A stretch of 44,133 nucleotides of DNA, taken from contig PALG01000016.1 in the NCBI GenBank assembly GCA_002707025.1, forward strand, positions 1 to 44,133. The letters are read 5' to 3'. Source of the DNA: Flavobacteriaceae bacterium (lineage in GTDB: Bacteria; Bacteroidota; Bacteroidia; Flavobacteriales; Flavobacteriaceae). Made by a program: the position numbers and the translations under genes. The notes under the pieces are model-generated. The model did not search any database, was not told the origin of the DNA, and saw only the letters and a list, made by a program, of their open reading frames with translations. Below are positions 1 through 7,681 of the stretch, piece by piece. The first letter of the stretch is position 1; each line of letters opens with the position of its first letter.

Positions 1-84
1 CTCACTACTCACTACTCACTACTCACTACTCACTACTCACTACTCACTACTCACTACTCACTACTCACTACTCACTACTCACTA
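1..84. repeat. Heptamer tandem repeat, 12 perfect copies of CTCACTA
   Basis: Twelve uninterrupted copies of CTCACTA start at base 1 and run to 84, followed by one degenerate copy (85-90). The array starts at the window edge, so its true length is unknown. The unit length of seven is not a multiple of three, so it is not a coding repeat. It directly precedes a second heptamer array with a different unit. Confidence 0.97.
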
Positions 85-88
85 CTCA

Positions 89-226
89 CCAATCAACAAT
101 CATCAATCCCCAATCATCAATCCCCAATCATCAATCCCCAATCATCAATCCCCAATCAACAATCCCCAATCAACAATCAACAATCAATAATCATCAATCA
201 ATAATCATCAATCATCAATCATCATT
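89..226. repeat. Second heptamer array, CAATCNN family
   Basis: Units CAATCAT, CAATCCC, CAATCAA and CAATAAT follow each other with seven-base spacing. In the first half CAATCAT and CAATCCC alternate, giving a 14-bp higher-order period. The array runs into the 3' end of the minus-strand TPR frame and supplies its stop codon (215-217). Such short-period spacers between genes are familiar in some flavobacteria; no function can be read from the sequence. Confidence 0.93.
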
Positions 227-460
227 CACCACTCCCAAGGCTTCCAACTGTTTTATGGCATTGCGGTTATTCGGGTTCAATTCGAGGGATTTCTGATAGT
301 TTTCAATCGCGCCTTGTCTGTCGCCTAAGGCTAACAAAGCTTCCGCATAGCTGTCGAACGGATTGTCACGATCGGGGTACACTTCCGTGCTTAGTAAAAA
401 TACGGCTGCTGCATCTTCCGCATTCCCCGCATGGAGGAGTCGGTAGCCTTCAACAATCAA
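215..460 (-). pseudogene. Detached TPR tail of the upstream serine hydrolase (frameshift remnant)
   Basis: This frame encodes an 81-residue tetratricopeptide segment (motifs DSYAEALLALGD and NYQKSLELNPNN). The only start in it is a TTG at 460, and the frame stays open upstream of that to about 514, where it reads FYKAHQGDSNYYIDETE, a typical lead-in to such a TPR. That places the real junction inside the preceding serine hydrolase frame, whose last 20 or so residues look random. Restoring one base in the run at 518-524 joins the two frames into one beta-lactamase-fold plus TPR protein, a common architecture in Bacteroidota. The stop codon comes from the adjacent heptamer repeat. It could be translated on its own by coupling, but I judge it a broken C-terminus or a sequencing error. 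Confidence 0.8.
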
Positions 461-1698
461 TTCGGTTTCATCGATATAGTAATTGGAATCCCCTTGATGG
501 GCCTTGTAAAACCGAATCCCTTTTCAACACCATCCTTTTGTATCACTTGTGCCATAAACTGCGCCAAGGGTTTCTTCGGAAAGGAATAGGCTTCCCCATA
601 TAAAATTCCGGTAAGGGCCGTGGTTAGGGTATTCAAATAAGCCCTTCGGTGGTTACTCAACAGGATGATGGCACTTTTCGTTTCAGGAAGGTAGGTGTAG
701 AGCGCACAAAAACCTTCCGTAGCACCACTATGACCTAGAGTCGCCACTTTCCTTTCACTGGTACCTACCGGTTTCTCCAGGAGCTCCCATCCGTAGCCAT
801 AATACCCACCATACTGAACGTCTTCTGCCTGTTTGGTAAGGATGAGCTCCCAGTAAGCTTCGGGGAGGAGGGTCGTGCTGCGGGTGGCTGCCGCCCATTT
901 ATTTAAATCCTCCACAGTACTGTACATATTTCCCACCGCAGTGATGGGGGACGTATCGATGTAATTGGCATGATAGTACTCCCCAAAGCTTTTAAAGTAG
1001 CCCTGAGCGCGTTTTTTAATCAAAGGGCGGTGTTTGTCGATTCCCGTGTCTTTCATCTGTAACGGGTCTAAAATGCGTTCCTGAAGCAAGCTTTCATAAG
1101 ATTGCCCCGTGACGGTTTCCAAAATGTACCCCAACAGACTATAGCCGCAATTGCTATAGGCAAAACGTTCCCCGGGAGGGAATTGTATCGGTAGCTGGGA
1201 AAACTGGCCCACCACTTCCGGTAAGCGTTGCCGATCGGGGTACTTCGGAAGGGAATCCCGTTGTGGGAGATCCCGCACCAAGCCCGAGGTATGCGAGAGC
1301 AAGTGGTGCAAGGTTATTTGATTGCCCTGTGGTAGGGGGTATTCCGGAAGGTACCCGGAAATAGGAACGTGCAGCTCCAAAGTGCCTTCTGCCACCAATT
1401 GTAAGGTAAGCATTGCCGTAAATGGTTTGGTAAGCGAAGCGATACGGAATTTCGTATCTGGCGCATTGGCGATGTCCCATTCCCTATGAGCGGGTCCGTA
1501 GCCCTTTTGAAAAACCACATTCCCTTCATGCGCCACCAGTACCGACCCATTAAATCCGCCGTACGCATGAAAAGTGGTGATCAGGGAATCGATTTCCTGT
1601 GCCATGGTAGGGGTAGCTGAAGTTTCTTTTGCTGGGTTGCAGCTGAAGGTAAGCACGAGAAGGCTATAGGCTATAAAAGTGAGTGATGGATAGTTCAT
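457..1698 (-). CDS. Serine hydrolase lipoprotein, beta-lactamase/class C-like family, C-terminus frameshifted
   Basis: The protein is 413 aa with an N-terminal lipoprotein signal (LVLTFSC, Cys20), so it is predicted to be anchored in the cell envelope. The penicillin-binding fold motifs are present: S-L-T-K at 88-91 (nucleophile Ser88, Lys91), Y-S-N at 181-183, and H-S-G near residue 324. These are the catalytic features of class C beta-lactamases, D-alanyl-D-alanine peptidases and esterases; the true substrate cannot be told. After residue ~393 (KDGVEKG) the frame departs from family-like sequence and ends after about 19 unrelated residues, while the expected continuation lies in another frame (see 215-460). 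It is 8 bp downstream of the S41 protease gene on the same strand, whose TPR resembles its own lost tail, so the two probably form an operon. Confidence 0.85.
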   Translation of the reverse strand: MNYPSLTFIAYSLLVLTFSCNPAKETSATPTMAQEIDSLITTFHAYGGFNGSVLVAHEGNVVFQKGYGPAHREWDIANAPDTKFRIASLTKPFTAMLTLQLVAEGTLELHVPISGYLPEYPLPQGNQITLHHLLSHTSGLVRDLPQRDSLPKYPDRQRLPEVVGQFSQLPIQFPPGERFAYSNCGYSLLGYILETVTGQSYESLLQERILDPLQMKDTGIDKHRPLIKKRAQGYFKSFGEYYHANYIDTSPITAVGNMYSTVEDLNKWAAATRSTTLLPEAYWELILTKQAEDVQYGGYYGYGWELLEKPVGTSERKVATLGHSGATEGFCALYTYLPETKSAIILLSNHRRAYLNTLTTALTGILYGEAYSFPKKPLAQFMAQVIQKDGVEKGFGFTRPIKGIPITISMKPN

Positions 1699-1706
1699 AA
1701 AGCGGT

Positions 1707-3431
1707 TTATTTTTTGGTTGGTAAGGCTAAGGCAAATTCCATAACGGTGTCGGTTTGGTTGAAATAATCCGCTACCGATTGGACCACTTCATGGTCGGGG
1801 ACAATGCCACGGTCGTCTGGAAGGCTAGGGGCCCACACTTCCGAAGCCGTGTTCGCCACATAATACACCATTTTGGTATGTTTCAACCGTAAAACCGATT
1901 GGCCCGCGGTACACAGTTTATTGGATCCCAATTCCTCCCCAATGATCACACCCCGTTCTGCCTCCTTGATTTTCGCCATAAAATGCCCAGTGGTAGAATT
2001 CCCGCGGCCGTCGATAAGAGTGTAAAGGTTTCCTCGGAAGCGATTCTCAAACGGGGTATAGGTTTCTTCGTTTTGGGTGAAATACGAAAAAGGGGCTTTC
2101 AGCAGGTATTTCAACAAATGAATACTGGATTCGGCAGAGCCGCCACCATTAAAGCGCACATCAAGAATCAGGTTTTCAATCTGCGCTTCCTGAAGCCGCG
2201 CAAAGCTTTCGTCTACAAAAGCTTCAAACGCGTCTAAATTATTCCACGGATAGTAGTTAAAAGAGGCAATGGTAAGGATGGCGGTCTTTTCTTCCTCCCG
2301 TAGCTCCAAGCATAGATTGTCTTGACATTTTCTTCGGAAGGGAAACGGCTGCCATTCGGGCCCTTTTTCTAAGGGTTTCAGTAGGATGGGAGTAGGGTGT
2401 TTATCGGTAGTCACGGTAAATTCCTTCGGAAGCCCCAGTGCATAAGGCAATAGGCCCATCAACCAATCGTTCAACTGATGGGTTTTGTAGGTACGCACAT
2501 GCGCCTGGGCTGGAATATGGGCATAGATACTTTCAATCAATTCCGTCACGGGCTGGCCGTTGATAGTCGTAATTACATCCCTTTTGGAGATGGTTTCAGA
2601 ATGAACCGAAGCATCCGTGACATACAACTTTCCGTCCATCCAGCGTGCCTCTAGGGGAAACACCTGCGCCAACGGAAGCATTTCCCATTGCGGGAAAAAG
2701 TTGCCATTGGAGGTGTGCGAGCAGCCCAATTGCGCAATCATCTTGCTACACATCCAGGTAAATTCGGCATACGTGGTTTGCGGACTCACTTGTTGTTGAA
2801 GACTTTCCAGGGTATTCCAAAAAGCCGCTTCCGAAGTAAACTTCAGCGCATTGGGATGCACTTCGAGGAGCTTTTCGCCCAACTGCTGCAAATCGGAACG
2901 GTAGTCGTCCACCGTAAAAACCTGTGAAAATCGCTCCTCTGGCGTGAGGGGTTTGATTTCAGGATGTAAGATACGCTCGATGGCATCTTCCGCATTAAAA
3001 TTATCGGGGTTCATGGCCAAAGATTGGCGGTAATGCTCCAGCGCCCGTTCCTTTTGCCCCAATACGAGATAGGCTTCGCCCAAACTGTCGTAGGCATTGG
3101 CCGATTCCGGGAACTGCGTAGCGATTAACTGAAATATCCCCAACGCCTCCTCGGGTTGATCTGCCCATAGGAGTCCGTAGCCATACATGGTAAGCTCATC
3201 TTCATTTTCAAAATTATAGGCATTGGGTTGTTCCTTTTTTAACCGAAGGTACAACGCCACCCGATCGGCTATGGGAAGCTGTTCGTTTTCCTTTAGGGTG
3301 TTACTGATGGATTTTTTGGTGGAGGAAGTGGTTTCGGAAGGGGTAGTGGTTTCCGAAGGTTCCAAATTTTTACAACTCAGTAGCCAGCAGGTGAGGGCAA
3401 AAACCCATGTGGCGATTAGGGTAGCTTTCAT
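1707..3431 (-). CDS. TPR-containing S41 family peptidase, lipoprotein
   Basis: I start at ATG 3431, giving 574 aa with a clear lipoprotein signal (Cys20 in WLLSC), rather than at an upstream codon that adds 11 residues. A low-complexity Thr/Ser/Glu linker follows, then TPR units at about 75-155 (DSLGEAYLVLGQ, EHYRQSLAMNPDN), and a C-terminal S41 (tail-specific protease) domain. The S41 signatures are LILDVRFNGGG and GRGNSTTGHF, the latter carrying the likely nucleophile Ser, followed by GVIIGEELGSNK. The family cleaves peptides or proteins in the periplasm; the substrate is unknown. It is divergent from a winged-helix regulator, and the shared intergenic region holds phased direct repeats next to a -7-like element (TAGTTTTA, 3454-3447), suggesting regulation by that neighbour. 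Confidence 0.87.
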   Translation of the reverse strand: MKATLIATWVFALTCWLLSCKNLEPSETTTPSETTSSTKKSISNTLKENEQLPIADRVALYLRLKKEQPNAYNFENEDELTMYGYGLLWADQPEEALGIFQLIATQFPESANAYDSLGEAYLVLGQKERALEHYRQSLAMNPDNFNAEDAIERILHPEIKPLTPEERFSQVFTVDDYRSDLQQLGEKLLEVHPNALKFTSEAAFWNTLESLQQQVSPQTTYAEFTWMCSKMIAQLGCSHTSNGNFFPQWEMLPLAQVFPLEARWMDGKLYVTDASVHSETISKRDVITTINGQPVTELIESIYAHIPAQAHVRTYKTHQLNDWLMGLLPYALGLPKEFTVTTDKHPTPILLKPLEKGPEWQPFPFRRKCQDNLCLELREEEKTAILTIASFNYYPWNNLDAFEAFVDESFARLQEAQIENLILDVRFNGGGSAESSIHLLKYLLKAPFSYFTQNEETYTPFENRFRGNLYTLIDGRGNSTTGHFMAKIKEAERGVIIGEELGSNKLCTAGQSVLRLKHTKMVYYVANTASEVWAPSLPDDRGIVPDHEVVQSVADYFNQTDTVMEFALALPTKK

Positions 3432-3474
3432 ACAAACGATTTTCGGTAAAACTAAGAGCCTCAAGCCGTAAAAG

Positions 3475-3516
3475 TGTCAAAAGAATGTAAAAGATGTGTC
3501 AAATGCTGTGAATTTT
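3475..3516. promoter_or_regulatory. Four helically spaced TGTnAAA direct repeats (Pho-box-like operator candidate)
   Basis: TGTCAAAAGAA (3475), TGTAAAAGATG (3486), TGTCAAATGC (3497) and TGTGAATTTT (3507) repeat at 11, 11 and 10 bp in the 110-bp gap between divergent genes. OmpR/PhoB-type winged-helix proteins bind tandem ~11-bp direct repeats, and PhoB's box has a TGTCA core. The gene immediately to the right encodes such a DNA-binding domain. The array lies just upstream of a -7-like TAGTTTTA for the S41 gene, the position of an activator site. Confidence 0.6.
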
Positions 3517-3541
3517 GGGTAAAATCCACGTTCTTTACCGT

Positions 3542-4438
3542 ATGAAAGTAGGTCGGTATTTTATGGTGCTTAGCGGACTCCTCATCGCATTCGCATTGGT
3601 AGGATGGTTCTCACAGTCGGCCAAACCCAGCCCTACGGAAGTTTCCAAAGTAAAAGTAGCCCTTCGGGACGTGGGGCACCAATTATTACTGAAGTCGGGC
3701 GACAGCACCTCACGGGTCCTACCCGTAAAAACCTTGGGTGCGGATACCTACCTCTTGGAATTTGAAGCTGCTTTAAGCCTTTTCCCCAACGATGTGGTAC
3801 AAGCCGTGGAAGCCAGCCTTCAGAAAAGTGCCTTGTCTGCTCCCTATTTGGTTGAAATCCTGCAATGCGAAGACCAAGCCGTGGCCTATAGTTTTGAGAT
3901 TCAGGAAAGCCCAGAAAAAAGCCTGATTCCTTGTGGCGGCAGACCTATGCTGAAGCAGTGCTATCAATTAAAGTTTCAGTTTATAAAAAATAACGCATTT
4001 AGCAATATATCAAACAATTACAAAAAAATACTACACCAACCGGAAGTATGGATGTTGCTCTTGTTTTTTGTGTTGGTGCCGGTAGGACTTCACACCTACA
4101 AAAAGCGGCAAAGCCCTATAAGAAATACGCAACCTGCTACCAACGGACGCCCCCTTGGGCAGTTCACTTTTTATCCCGAGCAGCATTTGTTGGTGTATGA
4201 AAAGCAGGAAATCCGTTTGTCCAAAAAAGAATGCGAGTTACTGGTGCTTTTCGCGGCGCGTCCCAACGAAGTGATTTCCCGTGAGGAACTCAGTAAAAAA
4301 GTATGGGAAGACCATGGCGTGGTGGTAGGTCGCAGTCTGGACACCTATGTTTCCAAACTTCGAAAACACCTTCAGGCCGATCCCAACGTGCAGTTAACAA
4401 ACGTGCATGGAGTGGGGTATCGGTTGGTGGTGGAATAG
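3542..4438 (+). CDS. Membrane-anchored winged-helix transcription regulator (OmpR/PhoB-type DNA-binding domain)
   Basis: I start at ATG 3542 (298 aa); an in-frame TTG at 3515 lies within the operator repeats and is less likely. Residues ~5-24 form a membrane segment, ~25-165 a region containing a CEDQ...LIPCGG pair of cysteines that would lie outside the cytoplasm, and ~169-185 a second membrane segment. Residues ~200-298 form a winged helix (LSKKECELLVLFAARPNEVISREEL, then RSLDTYVSKLRKHL and GVGYRLV), as in response regulators. No receiver domain is present, so the design is ToxR/CadC-like but with two membrane passes. It is divergent from the TPR-S41 protease gene and probably controls it. 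The signal sensed is unknown. Confidence 0.85.
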   Translation: MKVGRYFMVLSGLLIAFALVGWFSQSAKPSPTEVSKVKVALRDVGHQLLLKSGDSTSRVLPVKTLGADTYLLEFEAALSLFPNDVVQAVEASLQKSALSAPYLVEILQCEDQAVAYSFEIQESPEKSLIPCGGRPMLKQCYQLKFQFIKNNAFSNISNNYKKILHQPEVWMLLLFFVLVPVGLHTYKKRQSPIRNTQPATNGRPLGQFTFYPEQHLLVYEKQEIRLSKKECELLVLFAARPNEVISREELSKKVWEDHGVVVGRSLDTYVSKLRKHLQADPNVQLTNVHGVGYRLVVE

Positions 4439-4447
4439 GGTATTTGC

Positions 4448-4697
4448 TTTATGTTCATTTTGCCTTGATGCAAAACGAACCAAAAAATCAAGAAGCAATT
4501 AAGGAAATTTGGGTGCACGCACCCAACCGGAGCTGTCGCTTATCGCTACATGCTCTATTTTTTTGCTATACCAAAAAACGCACTTCCGCTTGCGACACTC
4601 CTATTTCTGAAATTGCTTCGGGAACTAAGTTTAAAATACCAGAAGCAAATATTGTGCAGAGTTTAGATTGGTTTTACTAAGGCAAAATGAACATAAA
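4448..4697. mobile_element. MITE-like element with 19-bp terminal inverted repeats
   Basis: TTTATGTTCATTTTGCCTT at 4448-4466 is repeated exactly in inverted orientation at 4679-4697, bounding 250 bp. Inside is a near-palindrome GGGTGCACGCACCC (4511-4524). An open frame of 70 codons runs from ATG 4468 to a TAA inside the right repeat, but its content (many Cys, Arg and Ser, no domain) does not look like a conserved protein. No transposase is present, so mobility would depend on one elsewhere. It begins 10 bp after the regulator's stop codon. It may instead be a non-mobile repetitive extragenic element; the sequence alone cannot decide. Confidence 0.6.
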
Positions 4698-4720
4698 AGA
4701 AAACTTATATAAAACTTTTC

Positions 4721-4868
4721 TATGTGCTAACTACGACCTTACTACGAGGATACTACGTGGATAGTACGTGGTAAGTACGACTAAAACGCAAAACGACGTA
4801 ATCATACGTTTTCATACGGTTTCATACCAAATGATACGTTTTGGTACGAAAACCTACGGAATGCGACC
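4721..4868. repeat. Helically phased degenerate ACG repeat
   Basis: The tetramer TACG (or AACG/GACG/TACC) begins at 4732, 4743, 4754, 4765, 4776, 4785, 4795, 4805, 4815, 4825, 4835, 4845, 4855 and 4865: four 11-bp steps, one of 9, then eight of exactly 10. The units between are degenerate, for example CTACGTGGATA in the 11-bp part and ATACGTTTTC in the 10-bp part. No frame through it looks coding. It lies 150-300 bp upstream of the FKBP promoter. Confidence 0.85.
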
Positions 4869-5018
4869 TTTTCAGGCAAAAAGAGGAAAAAACAGGAAAA
4901 ATCCGCGGTTTGATACCAGGCGATTTGCATTTTTTGGAAGTAGGAGGTAGGTTTACCGAAATTTAGAAGGAAAATAGGGAATACCCCATAATTTGGGACA
5001 TTTTTCCCATTTTGTTCG

Positions 5019-5046
5019 TTGAGCCATTTTAGAACCCGTACCTTTG
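5019..5046 (+). promoter_or_regulatory. Bacteroidota-type promoter for the FKBP gene
   Basis: TTG (5019-5021), a 17-bp spacer and TACCTTTG (5039-5046) match the phylum's -33 TTG / -7 TAnnTTTG consensus for the primary sigma factor. The ATG is at 5081, giving a leader of about 30 nt. Confidence 0.8.
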
Positions 5047-5080
5047 CCGCTGTTAAAATTAAAAACACAAAGAACTAGTT

Positions 5081-5509
5081 ATGAGTACAGTAAAAGAAAA
5101 TGATGTGGTAAAAGTACACTACACCGGGAAATTAACCAATGGGCAGGTGTTCGACAGCTCCGTAGACAAGGATCCCTTAAAAGTGGAGTTGGGGAAAGGA
5201 CAGTTGATCCCCGGCTTTGAGCAAGGCTTGATCAATATGGAGGTGAACGAAAAGAAAACCATCACCATCGATCAAAAAGATGCCTATGGTCCCGTAAACG
5301 AACAGCTTTTTCATAAAGTACCCAAAAAAGACCTTCCGCAGGAAATCACTCCTGAAGTAGGCATGAACCTGGTAGGGACCAATCCCGATGGTTCCCAACA
5401 GCAATTCCGTATTGCCAAGGTGGAAGACGAAAACATCATCATCGATGCCAATCACCCACTGGCTGGGCAGGATTTGGTATTCGACCTGGAAGTATTGGAA
5501 ATCCTATAA
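5081..5509 (+). CDS. FKBP-type peptidyl-prolyl cis-trans isomerase, SlyD-like
   Basis: The 142-aa protein has no signal peptide and is predicted to be cytosolic. It has the split FKBP fold of SlyD: an N-terminal part (VHYTGKLTNGQVFDSS, then LGKGQLIPGFEQGL), an insert-in-flap region (about 70-120, containing DAYGPVNEQLFHKVPKK and GMNLVG), and a closing strand (NHPLAGQDLVFDLEVLEI). NHPLAG is a hallmark of the SlyD/FkpB group. It catalyses proline isomerisation and acts as a folding chaperone. The His-rich metal-binding tail of E. coli SlyD is absent. It is a single-gene transcription unit with its own promoter at 5019-5046 and a strong terminator at 5532-5564. Confidence 0.95.
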   Translation: MSTVKENDVVKVHYTGKLTNGQVFDSSVDKDPLKVELGKGQLIPGFEQGLINMEVNEKKTITIDQKDAYGPVNEQLFHKVPKKDLPQEITPEVGMNLVGTNPDGSQQQFRIAKVEDENIIIDANHPLAGQDLVFDLEVLEIL

Positions 5510-5531
5510 GGAACACCGTATAGCTTGATAC

Positions 5532-5564
5532 AAAACGCCCTGCAGAAATGTAGGGCGTTTTTTT
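5532..5564 (+). terminator. Rho-independent terminator after the FKBP gene
   Basis: AAAACGCCCT (5532-5541) pairs with AGGGCGTTTT (5552-5561) around a 10-nt loop and continues into a T tract to 5564. Confidence 0.9.
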
Positions 5565-5692
5565 ATGCAGAAAAATAGGGAAGGAGGGAGGTACTACAGA
5601 AGCTGTAATCTAGAATACCACCCAAATACGGCATTTGCACTATTGCCTCATTTCCAATAAGCTGCGTATCTTAGGATTTAATTTTTCCACCG

Positions 5693-7585
5693 ATGAAAAA
5701 ATTACTCCTCCTAGTTTGCCTTTCCGTTTTTGGTTACGGCTGGGCGCAGTACGATGCCGGACCCTTATACCAAACCGATATCACCAGCGAAGCCCTGGAT
5801 CAGTTTAAATCGCATGGCGGGCCTCGCTATGTTCAGAAATCGAAACGCAAATGCCTCTTTGGGGATTGCCAAAACGGGCAGGGTATTGTACAAGTGGATA
5901 TTGAATTGAAAATAAGTGGCACCAAGTACCACAACGAAATTTATATTGGTGGGGGGTTTGCCAATGGGAAGCTCAACGGACTCGGTTATGTGTTGACCGC
6001 CACGGGCTCGTCGGCGCAAAACACCATCACCAAATTCCTAAAGAAAGGGGACCTCGAAGGCGCTTGGAGTTCCAATCAGCTATCAACCCCTTCCCTAAAA
6101 GGAACCTTTGTGAATGATGTCATCACCTTTGGAACCCTAAAAAACACCTACTTCGATACCCAAGTGCCGTATCGGCATCAATCGTCCCTAGGCACCCTGC
6201 AATGCATGGACAAAGGGGATCTCTCCTATGTAAGGGATCGAAGCACCCTTACCGGACGCATCAAAGCCCGTAAGGATGAAATCTATATGGATTTCTGGGA
6301 CGTATCCCAAGCGGTAGTGTCAATCAGTAAACGCATTCAAAGTACCTCCTACGAAACCGATATCTTCTTGGAAGCCAGCGACTGGCCCAGTCTGTATACG
6401 TTTCGGGAAGGCACGAACGGGGCCACCCAATACCTCGATAGCCATCCGGTGTTTGCCGGAATGGGCTGTACGCTTACCCAACAATCCGACGGCCGTTGGC
6501 AGATCCGTTTTTCCGCGGGTACGGCAGCGCCTTGGAATCTCGAGCATACCGAAACGCTTTCCCAATTGCCCAGCACTCAGATTTCTTGGCAAAACGGTGC
6601 CTACACGGGAGCGGTCAATGGCAGCGGGCAACCCAACGGATTCGGCTCGTACAAGTCGGATGCCTTTTCCTACACCGGCTTCTTCCAAAACGGGGCTTTG
6701 CAGGGCTGGGGATTCTTTAAAATGAAGGACCGCATGATGCTGGGAGCCTTTGTAAACAATGCCTTGATGGAGGGGCTTCACGTAGGACATCTTACCGAAA
6801 CCCAAGCCTTTATGGCGCATATCGTGAATGGGGCTTTTGCCGAAGGCCGCTATTTTGAAAAAGACTGTCCCGATACCGGTGTGGCGTACCAAGGGGAGTT
6901 AAACGAAGCCTTTATCCCTAATGGGGATGCCATCGTGGATGGCAAGGAAGGGCATTACGAAAACGGAACATACGTAGGCAAAAGTACAAACCAGGTGATT
7001 GCCGACGAGCGCCTTAAGGAAAAGGAACGGGTCTATTGGGCGAAGGAGTCGCCTTGCGGACTCCCAGGCGAGTGGGTGCTCCCACAGGACTTGCCGCGGC
7101 ATTACGGCAAGGTGGTGTGTACGGCCGATGGCAAAGCGGCCACCTACAGTTGGATACACCCCCGTGCGGCCTATTGGCAGGAAGCGGCCCGAACGGTAAA
7201 CAATAAAGTCTCTGATGGCGGCGAATACTACATCTCGGTGGATTTCCCCAATGTGGTCCCAGGGAACATCCAGGTACAGGCCGATAGGGTGGTGACCAAA
7301 GGGGAGAAGCTGTTTGTGTTACGGGATGTCAAGTTTCGGGAGTATTACGAAAAATGCGGACTCTGCCTAGGGGAGGGCTACTGCCGTATCACGAAAAACG
7401 ATGGGAATTTCTCTACCATTTCCCATTACCTGATTTACCGCGACGATGAAAAAATGGGGCATGTGGCGACCGACCGTAACGACCATCTCAACGATAACCC
7501 CAAGGGACTCGATTACTACCTGCCTACCTACGCCTTACCCTGTATCAAATGCGGCGGGATGGGGTATCACCGGAAGGGGATGTGA
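5693..7585 (+). CDS. Secreted MORN-repeat protein with C-terminal CxxC zinc-ribbon-like motifs
   Basis: The 630-aa protein starts with a signal peptide (MKKLLLLVCLSVFGYGWAQ), so it is exported. MORN-type units appear near residues 85-110 (GGFANGKLNGLGYV) and 300-390 (GAVNGSGQPNGFGSY, GFFQNGALQGWGFFKM, GAFVNNALMEGLHVG). Near the C-terminus, CGLCLGEGY (Cys555/Cys558) and CIKCGGMGY (Cys617/Cys620) resemble the CxxCxGxG zinc-binding repeats of DnaJ, here only two. MORN repeats often mediate membrane or protein contact. An imperfect promoter (TTG 5643, TATCTTAG 5667) lies upstream, and the gene stands alone between two hairpins. The function is unknown. Confidence 0.75.
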   Translation: MKKLLLLVCLSVFGYGWAQYDAGPLYQTDITSEALDQFKSHGGPRYVQKSKRKCLFGDCQNGQGIVQVDIELKISGTKYHNEIYIGGGFANGKLNGLGYVLTATGSSAQNTITKFLKKGDLEGAWSSNQLSTPSLKGTFVNDVITFGTLKNTYFDTQVPYRHQSSLGTLQCMDKGDLSYVRDRSTLTGRIKARKDEIYMDFWDVSQAVVSISKRIQSTSYETDIFLEASDWPSLYTFREGTNGATQYLDSHPVFAGMGCTLTQQSDGRWQIRFSAGTAAPWNLEHTETLSQLPSTQISWQNGAYTGAVNGSGQPNGFGSYKSDAFSYTGFFQNGALQGWGFFKMKDRMMLGAFVNNALMEGLHVGHLTETQAFMAHIVNGAFAEGRYFEKDCPDTGVAYQGELNEAFIPNGDAIVDGKEGHYENGTYVGKSTNQVIADERLKEKERVYWAKESPCGLPGEWVLPQDLPRHYGKVVCTADGKAATYSWIHPRAAYWQEAARTVNNKVSDGGEYYISVDFPNVVPGNIQVQADRVVTKGEKLFVLRDVKFREYYEKCGLCLGEGYCRITKNDGNFSTISHYLIYRDDEKMGHVATDRNDHLNDNPKGLDYYLPTYALPCIKCGGMGYHRKGM

Positions 7586-7659
7586 TGGTTTTAGAAAGTT
7601 CATAATGTTCTCGAGTTATGTAGCTTGATCTTTGGATAAAAGTAGGGCAGAGCGTTAAG

Positions 7660-7681
7660 AAAAGGTCTTGTAGACCTTTTT
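7660..7681 (+). terminator. Hairpin terminator after the MORN gene
   Basis: AAAAGGTCT (7660-7668) and AGACCTTTT (7672-7680) form a 9-bp stem with a 3-nt loop and a short T run. It is 75 bp after the stop. It marks the left side of the transition to the AT-rich island. Confidence 0.7.

Noticed and set aside
1-226. CRISPR array
   Set aside because: Units are 7 bp without spacers and there is no cas gene; it is a simple tandem repeat.
4303-4680. 125-codon plus-strand frame overlapping the regulator's end
   Set aside because: Its first half is a shadow of the winged-helix domain and the second half is the MITE-like element; no protein family features.
4802-5068. 88-codon minus-strand frame across the phased repeat and FKBP promoter
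   Set aside because: It covers the promoter and the repeat, and its composition is that of AT-rich noncoding DNA (many Phe, Leu, Tyr).
6320-6892. 190-codon open frame on the minus strand inside the MORN gene
   Set aside because: It is antisense to a protein with a clear signal peptide and motifs, has odd composition rich in Arg, Gly, Ala and His, and no domain.
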